16,519 nucleotides of DNA from Desulfobacterales bacterium (lineage in GTDB: Bacteria > Desulfobacterota > Desulfobacteria > Desulfobacterales > RPRI01): assembly GCA_020052975.1 (NCBI GenBank), contig JAGVOC010000375.1, positions 1 through 16,519 of the forward strand. The letters run 5' to 3'. The number at the start of each line of letters is the position of its first letter. Positions within the stretch are counted from its first letter, which is position 1. The notes below the pieces were generated by a model that had not been told where the DNA came from, made no database searches, and was given only the letters and a program-made list of their open reading frames with translations. The position numbers and the translations under genes are program-made. Below, in pieces: positions 5,568 through 12,687 of this stretch.

Positions 5568-5691
5568 GGCAATTTTGGGCAAGCTCAAGGAAATCAAGGG
5601 ATTGCGCGGAGACATACGTATAGTATGTCGCACAAGAAATCCCGCAGATTGACGCCGAGATCGCTCAAAAGGGCCATTTTCGGATGGAAAC
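5550..5691. repeat. 142-bp long imperfect palindrome
   Basis: Nested complementary arms share one centre near 5620.5: GTTTCC (5550-5555) / GGAAAC (5686-5691), TTTTGGGC (5573-5580) / GCTCAAAA (5663-5670, one G-T), GGGATT (5598-5603) / AATCCC (5638-5643), and the core GACATAC (5611-5617) / GTATGTC (5623-5629) with a 5-nt loop. It begins exactly at the stop codon of the SRPBCC-TIGR01777 gene. It is ERIC-like in size and symmetry but not in sequence as far as I can tell. In RNA it would form a long stem that could end or stabilise the upstream transcript. Confidence 0.8.
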
Positions 5692-7073
5692 TATTTTCCC
5701 AGCAGATGAGATAAAGCGCCAAACAGATCAGGATTGCGGAATCTGTATCCTGTTGCAAGGAGCTTTTCCGGCATAACCCTTGTGCTTGAAAGAAGAACCT
5801 CTCTTCCCATCTCTCCGAAAGCAAGATTTATTGCAGCGGCAGGAACTGAAAATATGGCCGGGCGCGAAAGAACCTGTCCGAGAGTCTTTGTAAACTCAAG
5901 GTTTGTGACCGGATTCGGAGATACGACATTGACAGGTCCTGCAATCATATTTTCCGCAAGCACGTGGAAAAAAGCGCCGATAACATCATCTATCCCGACC
6001 CAGCTCATAAACTGTGAGCCTGATGCTATCTTTCCGCCGAGACCAACCCTGAAAGGAAAAATAAGCCTTGAAAGAGCTCCTCCGGCAGGACTTAAGGCAA
6101 TTCCAATCCGCATGAAGGTAACCCTTATCCCTGCGTCAACGGCAACCTGCGCCGATTTTTCCCACTGGCTGCATACTTCTGAAATAAAATCATCGCCGGA
6201 CGGATCATCTTCGGTAAGAATTTTATCCCCCCGGTTTCCGTAATATCCTATAGCTGAAGCACATATCAGCACAGGCGGCGGAGACGAAAGTTTCGATATT
6301 GTATCTGCAATAAGAGATGTCCCTTTTGTGCGGCTTTCAATTATTCTTCTTTTTTTTTCATCAGTCCACCGGCCTTCGCCTATATGCTCGCCCGCAAGAT
6401 GAATAACCGCATCTGCTCCGTCAAAAACCGAAGGATCGAGTCTTTTTTTCTCAGGATCCCAGAACGCCTCACCTTTTTCCAAAAAAGGGGCTCTCCTCAC
6501 AAGGGTATTGACAATGTGCCCGCCGGTTGTAAAAAAGGGGATCATCACAGAGCCCAGGAGACCGCTTGCACCGGTCATGAGTATCTTCATCGGTCTCTTG
6601 ATATCTTTTTTGGAAAGCTGCAGGATTATATCTTCTATTGTAACAGCATGGCGGTATTTGAATATTTTTGCGAGTTTTGCCTCAACAGACGCGCCTCCAA
6701 GCAGTTTTCCGAACGGGTAAAAAGGAAGCGCGTAATCGATGCGGTCTTCAAAAAAAGAGCCTTCGGTACCGTCAGGCTCAAAGCTGTGGGTATGCACCCA
6801 GTGGGAAAAAGGGCCTCTTACCTGCCTGTCCCTGAAAAGACGGTTTTCTTCGTAGTCCGTGTGCTCGGCAGTCCATTTATAGGGAAAAGGGCCTGCCTTC
6901 ATCTCAAGCACTGCCCTTGCGCCTTTGTTTATCCCTCCTTTTCTTTCAATAACGCGGACAGGATCCCAGGGCGGGCTGAGCCTTTCGAGCGCGCCCGGCC
7001 TTGAGTGCCACCTGAACACCTCTTCAACCGGGGCATTTATATGCGTCTTTTTTATGAAAGTTTCCGTTTTCAT
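5691..7073 (-). CDS. SRPBCC domain fused to TIGR01777-type NAD(P)-dependent epimerase-like protein
   Basis: 460-residue two-domain protein. Residues about 1-150 look like an SRPBCC (START/polyketide cyclase-type) hydrophobic-ligand domain (FIKKTHINAPVEEVFRWHSR, then a GPFSHWVHTHSFEP strand pair). Residues 161-460 are a TIGR01777 / YfcH-like extended short-chain dehydrogenase: Rossmann motif TGASGLLG (167-174), ASAIGYYG (272-279) with the catalytic-type Tyr, SWVGIDDV (357-364) and a C-terminal DUF1731 segment (about 408-455). This fusion is known in bacteria; the substrate is not. It follows the dehydrogenase gene by 92 bp on the same strand. A 6-bp hairpin CTGCCG/CGGCAG (7084-7101) sits just before the start and there is no good ribosome binding site, so translation may be weak or structure-controlled. 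Confidence 0.88.
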   Translation of the reverse strand: MKTETFIKKTHINAPVEEVFRWHSRPGALERLSPPWDPVRVIERKGGINKGARAVLEMKAGPFPYKWTAEHTDYEENRLFRDRQVRGPFSHWVHTHSFEPDGTEGSFFEDRIDYALPFYPFGKLLGGASVEAKLAKIFKYRHAVTIEDIILQLSKKDIKRPMKILMTGASGLLGSVMIPFFTTGGHIVNTLVRRAPFLEKGEAFWDPEKKRLDPSVFDGADAVIHLAGEHIGEGRWTDEKKRRIIESRTKGTSLIADTISKLSSPPPVLICASAIGYYGNRGDKILTEDDPSGDDFISEVCSQWEKSAQVAVDAGIRVTFMRIGIALSPAGGALSRLIFPFRVGLGGKIASGSQFMSWVGIDDVIGAFFHVLAENMIAGPVNVVSPNPVTNLEFTKTLGQVLSRPAIFSVPAAAINLAFGEMGREVLLSSTRVMPEKLLATGYRFRNPDLFGALSHLLGK

Positions 7074-7165
7074 TAATTTTATTCTGCCGGACAGTCGGCA
7101 GCCCGTTCACAGGAACCCTGTACCGCACAGAGAAGATTAAATGGAAGACGCATTTCGTTCTGATT

Positions 7166-8242
7166 TTAGAATGTTGCCACCAGTTCGGCGATAGTTTTCC
7201 CCATCAGCTGTGTCGATGCCTCGCCGCCCAGATCCCGGGTTCTTATATTTCTGTCCGCCAATGCGACCTCCACAGCCTTTTCTATCGTTCCTGCCGCCTC
7301 AGGATATCCCAGATGATGGACCATCAATGCCCCGGAGAGTATCTGGCCAATGGGGTTTGCAATCCCCCTGCCTGCAATATCGGGAGCCGAACCGTGGACC
7401 GGTTCAAACATGGAAGGGAATTTGCGCTCAGGGTTAATATTGGCCGACGGCGCAATGCCGAGGCTGCCTGCCAGAGCCGGACCCAGGTCGGAGAGGATGT
7501 CCCCGAACAGGTTGCTGCCCACCACCACGTCAAATATTTCCGGGTGAAGTACAAACATAGCGGCCAGGGCATCAACATGGTACTGGTCGGCCTTCACATC
7601 CTTATACTCCTTCGAAATTCTTTTGAATATCTCATCCCAATAGGGCATGGTGAAAACAATTCCGTTCGACTTCGTGACGGAGGTAACCTTTTTCTTTTCT
7701 CTCTTTCGAGCCAGGTCGAACGCAAATCTCATTATCCTTTCAACACCCTTCCGGGTGAAAACCGATTCCTGAACCACGAATTCCTGATCGGTTCCCTCGT
7801 ACATTATTCCGCCAATGTTTGAATATTCACCCTCATTATTCTCTCTTACAACACAGAAATCTATTTCTTCCGCTTCGATATTACGCAGGGGACTTGTAAT
7901 GCCCCTCATGTTTCTGACGGGTCTGAAGTTTGCATACTGCTGAAAACCCCTTCTTATGGGAATGAGCAAACCCCACAACGACACATGGTCCGGAACACCA
8001 GGGTAACCGACCGCGCCGAGGAAGATTGCTTCATACTCTTTCAGTATATCAAGTCCGTTTTTCGGCATCATCTCCCCCGTTGAGTTATAATATTCACAAC
8101 TCCAGGGGAACAGTGTCCACACAAGCTTGAAGCCGAATCTCTCGCCCGCGGCATCCAGTACCCGCATGCCCTCGGGCACCACCTCTTTACCGATCCCATC
8201 ACCCATTATTACCGCTATCTTGTGTTTATATCCGGTTTGCAC
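7166..8242 (-). CDS. Tartrate/D-malate-type NAD-dependent beta-decarboxylating dehydrogenase
   Basis: Member of the isocitrate/isopropylmalate dehydrogenase family, closest in motifs to tartrate dehydrogenase (TtuC) and D-malate dehydrogenase (DmlA): Mn/Mg- and NAD-dependent oxidation, with or without decarboxylation, of a 2-hydroxyacid. I place the start at a GTG (8240-8242), not the ATG at 8293, because a perfect AAGGAG (8252-8257) sits 9 nt before it; this gives 358 residues, the family's usual length. Seen: GDGIGKE (14-20), NFRPVR (105-110), VVRENNEGEYSNIGG (131-145), catalytic K191 (VTKSN), D224 (YHVDA), D248/D252 (NLFGDILSD), NAD loop EPVHGSAPDIAGRG (280-293). The VRENNEGEYSN block favours TtuC/DmlA over LeuB. 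Last enzyme of the TTT operon, 86 bp after the enolase-superfamily gene. Confidence 0.88.
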   Translation of the reverse strand: MQTGYKHKIAVIMGDGIGKEVVPEGMRVLDAAGERFGFKLVWTLFPWSCEYYNSTGEMMPKNGLDILKEYEAIFLGAVGYPGVPDHVSLWGLLIPIRRGFQQYANFRPVRNMRGITSPLRNIEAEEIDFCVVRENNEGEYSNIGGIMYEGTDQEFVVQESVFTRKGVERIMRFAFDLARKREKKKVTSVTKSNGIVFTMPYWDEIFKRISKEYKDVKADQYHVDALAAMFVLHPEIFDVVVGSNLFGDILSDLGPALAGSLGIAPSANINPERKFPSMFEPVHGSAPDIAGRGIANPIGQILSGALMVHHLGYPEAAGTIEKAVEVALADRNIRTRDLGGEASTQLMGKTIAELVATF

Positions 8243-8328
8243 TTTTACTGTCTCCTTAAAAGTAGTCTTACATGCAGCCTGATAGCATACCACTGCCGCT
8301 GCTTGTTAACAGCGATGACAGCACCTAT

Positions 8329-9432
8329 TCACTCAAAACGGAACCGCTCAATAATTTCCTGAGGAATCTCCAGCCCCAACCCTGATTTTTGTGGCGGTAT
8401 CATATTGCCGTTTTTGATCTGTGCGGGTTCTGCAAATGCACCCGCTACCCAGGGCATGTACTCAATGGGGCCGGATCCCATTACACCGCAGGCGACATGA
8501 ATTGTGCTTTCCATCATGTGGTGCGGCGCCACCGGTAACTGGGCGATATCAGCCATGGTAACCACTTTGACCATTTCCGTAATGCCGCCGACCCGAACAA
8601 TATCGGGTTGCAGAATATCAACCGCGTTGGCGCGCAGATAAGCGTCGAATTCAAAGCGCGACCCTAATGTTTCTCCAATAGCGATGGGAATATCCAATGC
8701 AGCCGCGAGTTTGGCATGACCGGGAATATCCTCGCATAACAACGGTTCTTCGAACCATGCAACACCAAGCTGTTCAAGCTCACGCCCCACCCACATTGCC
8801 GTCGGGAAATCCCATTTCTGGTTTGCGTCGACAGCGATCCAAACATCATCGCCCAGGGCCTTACGGACCTCCCTGACCCGCTTAATGTCGACCCTGGGAT
8901 TTTCATGGCCGATCTTCATTTTGACGCCCATCATCCCCTGCGCCAGATAGTCCTCGAAGGCCGTCACCATCTCGGATACGTTCATATACAACCAGCCGCC
9001 GTCGGAGCCGTAGACAGGTGCGCTTTCTCGGCGGCCGCCCAGAAGCTTGTATACCGGCAAGTTTGAAATTTTCCCCTTGATATCCCAAAGGGCCAGATCA
9101 ACCGCAGCCTGAGCCTGGGTAACCAGTCCATGGCGGCCTACCGACTGCAGTCGTCGGTAAAGCTTGTGCCAAAGGCGTTCGTGGTCGAGAGCATCTTCGC
9201 CGATTAACAGCGGTGCAAAATCGTCCTGAAGTATGCAGCGGGTCGCGGTAGCGCCCCCCAGCAAGCTCCAGGAATACCCGAGCCCCCTTGTCCCGTCTTC
9301 CGTGGTGACGAATATAACCGGCATATAGATGTGACTGACCGGACCGCCTTTCTTGCCGCTGGAGGAACCCGACTGCATCGGGCGTGGCAGAGGCATACAC
9401 AATAATTCGGCCTTTACTTCGGTAATACGCAT
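8329..9432 (-). CDS. Mandelate racemase / muconate lactonizing-type enolase-superfamily enzyme
   Basis: Cytoplasmic Mg-dependent enzyme that abstracts the proton next to a carboxylate, probably an acid (sugar acid, tartrate-like) dehydratase or a racemase. From the ATG at 9430-9432 (AAAAGGA 5 nt upstream; a GTG at 9447 would lie on top of that site) it is 367 residues. The complete mandelate-racemase set is visible: KMK base motif (171-173), metal ligands D202 (VDAN), E228 (FEEP) and E254 (IGET), the D277 (QPDIVRVGG) / H304-H305 (APHHM) dyad and E324 (GPIEYMPW). This places it in the MR subgroup rather than MLE. The transporter and the tartrate/malate-type dehydrogenase on either side suggest a hydroxylated di- or monocarboxylate substrate. 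Confidence 0.9.
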   Translation of the reverse strand: MRITEVKAELLCMPLPRPMQSGSSSGKKGGPVSHIYMPVIFVTTEDGTRGLGYSWSLLGGATATRCILQDDFAPLLIGEDALDHERLWHKLYRRLQSVGRHGLVTQAQAAVDLALWDIKGKISNLPVYKLLGGRRESAPVYGSDGGWLYMNVSEMVTAFEDYLAQGMMGVKMKIGHENPRVDIKRVREVRKALGDDVWIAVDANQKWDFPTAMWVGRELEQLGVAWFEEPLLCEDIPGHAKLAAALDIPIAIGETLGSRFEFDAYLRANAVDILQPDIVRVGGITEMVKVVTMADIAQLPVAPHHMMESTIHVACGVMGSGPIEYMPWVAGAFAEPAQIKNGNMIPPQKSGLGLEIPQEIIERFRFE

Positions 9433-9466
9433 GACAGTCCTTTTCACAAGGTCGGGCGTGTTTTAC

Positions 9467-9494
9467 GGCTCCCCATCCACGGAGGACGGGGGCC
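9467..9494. other. Strong intercistronic hairpin after tctC
   Basis: GGC-t-CCCCATCC (9467-9478) pairs with GGACGGGG-GCC (9484-9494): eight pairs with one G-T, plus three more beyond a one-base bulge, with a 5-nt loop. It lies in the 96-bp gap after the tctC stop and has no T-tract. It probably protects the upstream mRNA or lowers downstream enzyme expression. Confidence 0.6.
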
Positions 9495-9528
9495 GAAATT
9501 GATGCTCAGTCAGGAACAATGCCTTCTA

Positions 9529-10494
9529 CTATTTGATACGCCCCAGTTCCTTCATGATAGCCTCGTATTCAACCATCTTCTTCTTCACCAGGGCCAGGGA
9601 AGCCTCAGGACCTATAAACTCGGTTTTGAATCCGTTCTGATCCATTTTTTTCTTGACCTCCGGGTCCTTCATAACTTTGTCGAATACGTTGGCAAGATAT
9701 TTGATGATTTCATCCGGCATACCAGGAGGAGCGGCAACACCCCGGTATGCCCCCTCCACGATGTCATATCCCAGTTCCTTGAACGTCGGCACGTCGGGGA
9801 GAATTTCCATCCGCTCCTCAGAAGCGATAGCCAGCATCCGGAACTGATCTTTAAACTGGATTCCCATGGGGGAATAGGACATGAGGGCCGTTACATGGCC
9901 TCCCAAGAGGGCGGGCACAGCGGAACCGGTTCCGCCGAAGGGTACGTACGTCAGTTTGATGCCGGCAGCCTTGTTGAGCATGGCGGTCCCCAGATCATTT
10001 GCAGATGAGGTGCCGCTTCCCCCTACGGTGACAACGCCAGGGGGATTCTTCTTGGCGTAATCGACGAAGTCTTTGAGAGTCTTAAAGGGACTGTCTTTTC
10101 GGACCATCAGGAGATTCGGGGTGCTCTCGAATATATAGATATTCTTGATGTCCAGGGTATTGTATCCGGCATTGCCCATTTCCATGGGCTGGAGGATGAT
10201 GTGGGGAAGGTTGTGACCGGCGATGGTATAGCCGTCAGGCTTGCTCTTGACCAATTCTGACCAGCCGAGGGCCCCCCCGCCGCCGATCTTATATGTGATG
10301 ATTACATCCTGGCCGAAATACTTCTTCAGCGGCTGTTCCTGGAACCGGGCGGTGATGTCCGACTCTCCACCGGGATTGAAACATATCATGTATGTGAGAC
10401 GTTTGCTGGGATAATCACCCGCGTTGGCCGCTCCGGCTCCAACCATGGCAAAAACGGCAAAAAGAACGATAAAACCAACGGTAATTTTTTTCAT
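9529..10494 (-). CDS. tctC: TctC/Bug-family periplasmic substrate-binding protein of a TTT transporter
   Basis: Extracytoplasmic solute receptor that delivers a carboxylate to TctAB. 321 residues, with a clear signal peptide (MKKITVGF, hydrophobic core, cleavage after ANA at 25). Bug-family blocks are present: the early YPSKRLTYMICFNPGGESD region, the glycine-rich GGGGALGWSELVKSKPDGYT (near 72-91), the GGSGTSSANDLG loop, YVPFGGTGSAVPALLGGHV, and the C-terminal LPDVPTFKELGYD and APPGMPDEI segments. AGAAAGGAG lies upstream of the ATG. Such proteins bind citrate, dicarboxylates, aromatic acids and more, so the ligand cannot be read off. It is third in the operon, 116 bp after tctA. Confidence 0.95.
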   Translation of the reverse strand: MKKITVGFIVLFAVFAMVGAGAANAGDYPSKRLTYMICFNPGGESDITARFQEQPLKKYFGQDVIITYKIGGGGALGWSELVKSKPDGYTIAGHNLPHIILQPMEMGNAGYNTLDIKNIYIFESTPNLLMVRKDSPFKTLKDFVDYAKKNPPGVVTVGGSGTSSANDLGTAMLNKAAGIKLTYVPFGGTGSAVPALLGGHVTALMSYSPMGIQFKDQFRMLAIASEERMEILPDVPTFKELGYDIVEGAYRGVAAPPGMPDEIIKYLANVFDKVMKDPEVKKKMDQNGFKTEFIGPEASLALVKKKMVEYEAIMKELGRIK

Positions 10495-10537
10495 ACCTTT
10501 ACTCCTTTCTCGAAAATGATTGACGGTTATAATGTCT

Positions 10538-10600
10538 CAGATGCGCTGCGATCTGCAGGCACCCCTATAGAACCTTGTTTGCGGGAAGGGTCATTCCCGC
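10538..10600. other. Intercistronic structures between tctA and tctC
   Basis: A perfect 7-bp stem GCGGGAA (10581-10587) / TTCCCGC (10594-10600) with a 6-nt loop sits 11 nt past the tctA stop. A second dyad CAGAT/ATCTG (10538-10542, 10551-10555) lies nearer to tctC. No T-tract. The layout suits differential expression, with the binding-protein mRNA stabilised relative to the permease mRNA. Confidence 0.55.
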
Positions 10601-10610
10601 CCTGAAAAGA

Positions 10611-12122
10611 TCAATACTCCGCATCTTCCACGGCCACCACCGGCTCCTTTGAGCGCACCTGAACCCAGATCCCCCAGCCGATGGAGAGGATGGCAAGTGT
10701 CATAAACACGGCGGAAATTGGACGAGTGAAGAATATTGCAGGAGATCCCTGCGAGATGAGCAGTGACTGCCCCATGGAGGTTTCCAGCATCTGGGCCAGG
10801 ACGCTTGCTAAGACCATGGGTGCAACGGGGAATCCGAGTTTTCGCATGAAGTACCCGATCACCCCGAAGATTAGCATGATCCACACGTCGAACGCCTGAA
10901 ACCGGATGCTGTAAGTCCCCACCACGGAACAGAAAACGATCAGCGGCCCCAGAATGTAGAAGGGAACTCTGACAATCTTGGCCCACATCCCGACCAGCGG
11001 CAGATTGAGGATCAGCAGCATGACGTTGCCGATGTACATGCTGGCAATGACCGCCCAGACAAATTCCGGATTCTGTTTGAAGAGCATCGGTCCGGGCTGG
11101 AGGCCGTACATCATGAGACCCCCGAGGAGGACTGCCATAGATGGCGCCGTGGGAAGTCCGAACGAGAAGAGCGGAACGAATCCGGCGGTGGAGGTGGCGT
11201 TGTTCGCCCCTTCCGGAGCGGCAACCCCTTCGATCGCTCCCTTCCCAAACCGCTCAGGATGCTTGGATACCCGCTTTTCGAGATCATAGGCCACAAACGT
11301 CGTAACCGACGGGGCACATCCGGGGAGGAGTCCCAGAAAGAAACCGACCCCCGTACTGCGGAGCATCGTCCACCGGCACTGTTTTATATCGGCCCAGGTA
11401 GGCATCCAGTTGCCTATTTCCACCTCGCTGATGGCGGTGATCCGCTGCTCCACGTTTATCATCACCTCGCTGATCGCGAAGAGGCCAACGATGACACTGA
11501 TAAAATCAACCCCGGCCAGAAGATTGGGAAATCCAAAAGTCAGCCGGGCTGCCCCGGTAAGAGGGTCCTGGCCGATCAGTGCGGCCCCGAGCCCCAGGGA
11601 CATGGAGATCACCCCCTTCAGCAGGGCGCGGCCGGAGAGGCTGATAACCAGGCTTAAACCCATGAACATCAGGGCAAAATACTCCGGCGGACCGAAAATA
11701 ACCGCAAAACCGGCCAGCATCGGGGCAAAGAAGGTAAGGGCGATCACGCTGATCGTTCCCGCGACAAATGAGGAGATTGCCGCAATAGCAAGGGCCGGAC
11801 CCGCTCTCCCCTGTTTGGCCATTTCGTAGCCGTCAATGGCCGTTGGCACGGAGGAGGCTTCCCCGGGGATATTTACAACGATGGCTGTTGTTGATCCCCC
11901 GTACATTGCGCCATAATAGATGGCCGCCATCATGATGATTGCCGAAGTCGGGGGAAGCACCGTAGTCAGGGGAAGCAGGATAGCGATTCCGGAGACCGGA
12001 CCGATACCGGGGAGTACCCCGACCAGCGTCCCGATGAAACAGCCGACCAGTGCCCAGAAAAGATTCTGTAAAGAAAGGGCGGTCACAAACCCTTGATACA
12101 AATAACCAAAGGAAAAATCCAT
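10611..12122 (-). CDS. tctA: TctA-family large permease subunit of a TTT transporter
   Basis: Inner-membrane, ion-coupled translocation subunit of the tripartite tricarboxylate transporter, about 12 hydrophobic segments in 503 residues (usual length about 500). The family's two inverted-repeat signatures are visible: GTLVGVLPGIGP (31-42) with YYGAMYGGSTTAIVVNIPGE (69-88) in the first half, and GFFLGLLPGCAPS plus FSFGLPTAPSMAVLLGGLM in the second. AGGAGG lies 5-6 nt before the ATG. The tctB stop codon (TAG, 12132-12134) abuts this ribosome binding site, so translation of tctA is probably coupled to tctB. Confidence 0.96.
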   Translation of the reverse strand: MDFSFGYLYQGFVTALSLQNLFWALVGCFIGTLVGVLPGIGPVSGIAILLPLTTVLPPTSAIIMMAAIYYGAMYGGSTTAIVVNIPGEASSVPTAIDGYEMAKQGRAGPALAIAAISSFVAGTISVIALTFFAPMLAGFAVIFGPPEYFALMFMGLSLVISLSGRALLKGVISMSLGLGAALIGQDPLTGAARLTFGFPNLLAGVDFISVIVGLFAISEVMINVEQRITAISEVEIGNWMPTWADIKQCRWTMLRSTGVGFFLGLLPGCAPSVTTFVAYDLEKRVSKHPERFGKGAIEGVAAPEGANNATSTAGFVPLFSFGLPTAPSMAVLLGGLMMYGLQPGPMLFKQNPEFVWAVIASMYIGNVMLLILNLPLVGMWAKIVRVPFYILGPLIVFCSVVGTYSIRFQAFDVWIMLIFGVIGYFMRKLGFPVAPMVLASVLAQMLETSMGQSLLISQGSPAIFFTRPISAVFMTLAILSIGWGIWVQVRSKEPVVAVEDAEY

Positions 12123-12131
12123 ACCTTCCTC

Positions 12132-12599
12132 CTAGCCTCTAAACAAGGAACCCTCCGGGAAAGAGAGCGCCAGCAGACGGATGAACAGGTAATAAGAAAC
12201 AATTCCGGTAATCAGGCCGATCACGATCGCCGTCAGCCATTTCGATCGTTTCAGATACCAGGTGGAAAAGGCGATGTACACAAACGAGGCGAGCGGCAAT
12301 CCGAGCGGATTCATCAGGGCGATGAAAAATGCCAGTCCGGCAAGGGTTACAGAGATCGTCCTGATCCCCTCCCTGTCCGGCCATTTGATCACGAGATCAA
12401 TTCCCTTTAGACGCCATGACTTGATAGCCAGTCCGATTCCACAGAAAAAAAGCAGAAAACCTACGACCATTGGAAAAGTGCGGGGGGGCAAAGCATGTGC
12501 CGCTCCCCCCCTGATCATGGTTGCTGCATAGATAACGAAAATGCCGAGCAGGGTTATGAAACAACCCACTTTGATATCAGCCGATTTTTGTGTTCTCAC
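12132..12599 (-). CDS. tctB: TctB-family small membrane subunit of a TTT transporter
   Basis: Poorly conserved four-to-five-helix partner of TctA. I start it at the GTG 12597-12599 (GGAGGT at 12604-12609), giving 155 residues (MRTQKSADIK...), the usual TctB size. A GTG at 12656 would add 19 residues but has no ribosome binding site and lies upstream of the predicted -10 element. Hydrophobic segments are at about 10-30, 42-60, 82-98, 100-115 and 119-141, with a short charged loop (IKWPDREGIR) in the middle. First gene of the operon tctB-tctA-tctC-enolase-dehydrogenase. Confidence 0.85.
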   Translation of the reverse strand: MRTQKSADIKVGCFITLLGIFVIYAATMIRGGAAHALPPRTFPMVVGFLLFFCGIGLAIKSWRLKGIDLVIKWPDREGIRTISVTLAGLAFFIALMNPLGLPLASFVYIAFSTWYLKRSKWLTAIVIGLITGIVSYYLFIRLLALSFPEGSLFRG

Positions 12600-12646
12600 A
12601 TCCACCTCCGAGTATACTGAATCTTCGGGATTTTGCTGTCCCCGTA

Positions 12647-12675
12647 AATATTTCACAATTGGGCCAAACTGTCAA
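12647..12675 (-). promoter_or_regulatory. Sigma-70-type promoter of the TTT-catabolic operon
   Basis: On the minus strand a perfect TTGACA (12670-12675) is 17 nt from AATATT (12647-12652, 4/6). The predicted start near 12640 gives a 40-nt leader to the tctB GTG. It lies 12 bp past the histidine kinase stop. No terminator is visible between kinase and operon, so read-through is also likely. Confidence 0.55.
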
Positions 12676-12687
12676 AAATCTTTTGGG

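Noticed and set aside
5594..5824. Minus-strand open frame covering the 142-bp palindrome
   Set aside because: It is out of frame with the SRPBCC-TIGR01777 gene and is explained by the palindrome sequence.
5734..7004. Plus-strand open frames opposite the SRPBCC-TIGR01777 gene
   Set aside because: Low-complexity shadow translations; the minus-strand frame has all the domain motifs.
8243..8293. ATG at 8293 as start of the tartrate-type dehydrogenase
   Set aside because: No ribosome binding site. The extra 17 residues do not resemble the family, and a perfect AAGGAG precedes the GTG at 8242.
9499..10008. Plus-strand open frame of 169 codons opposite tctC
   Set aside because: Antisense to a clear TctC with a signal peptide; no motif and no ribosome binding site.
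11410..11829. Long plus-strand open frame opposite tctA
   Set aside because: It is a shadow of a GC-rich gene; the antisense TctA frame has complete family signatures.
12600..12656. GTG at 12656 as start of tctB
   Set aside because: It lacks a ribosome binding site and overlaps the predicted -10 region. GGAGGT precedes the GTG at 12599.
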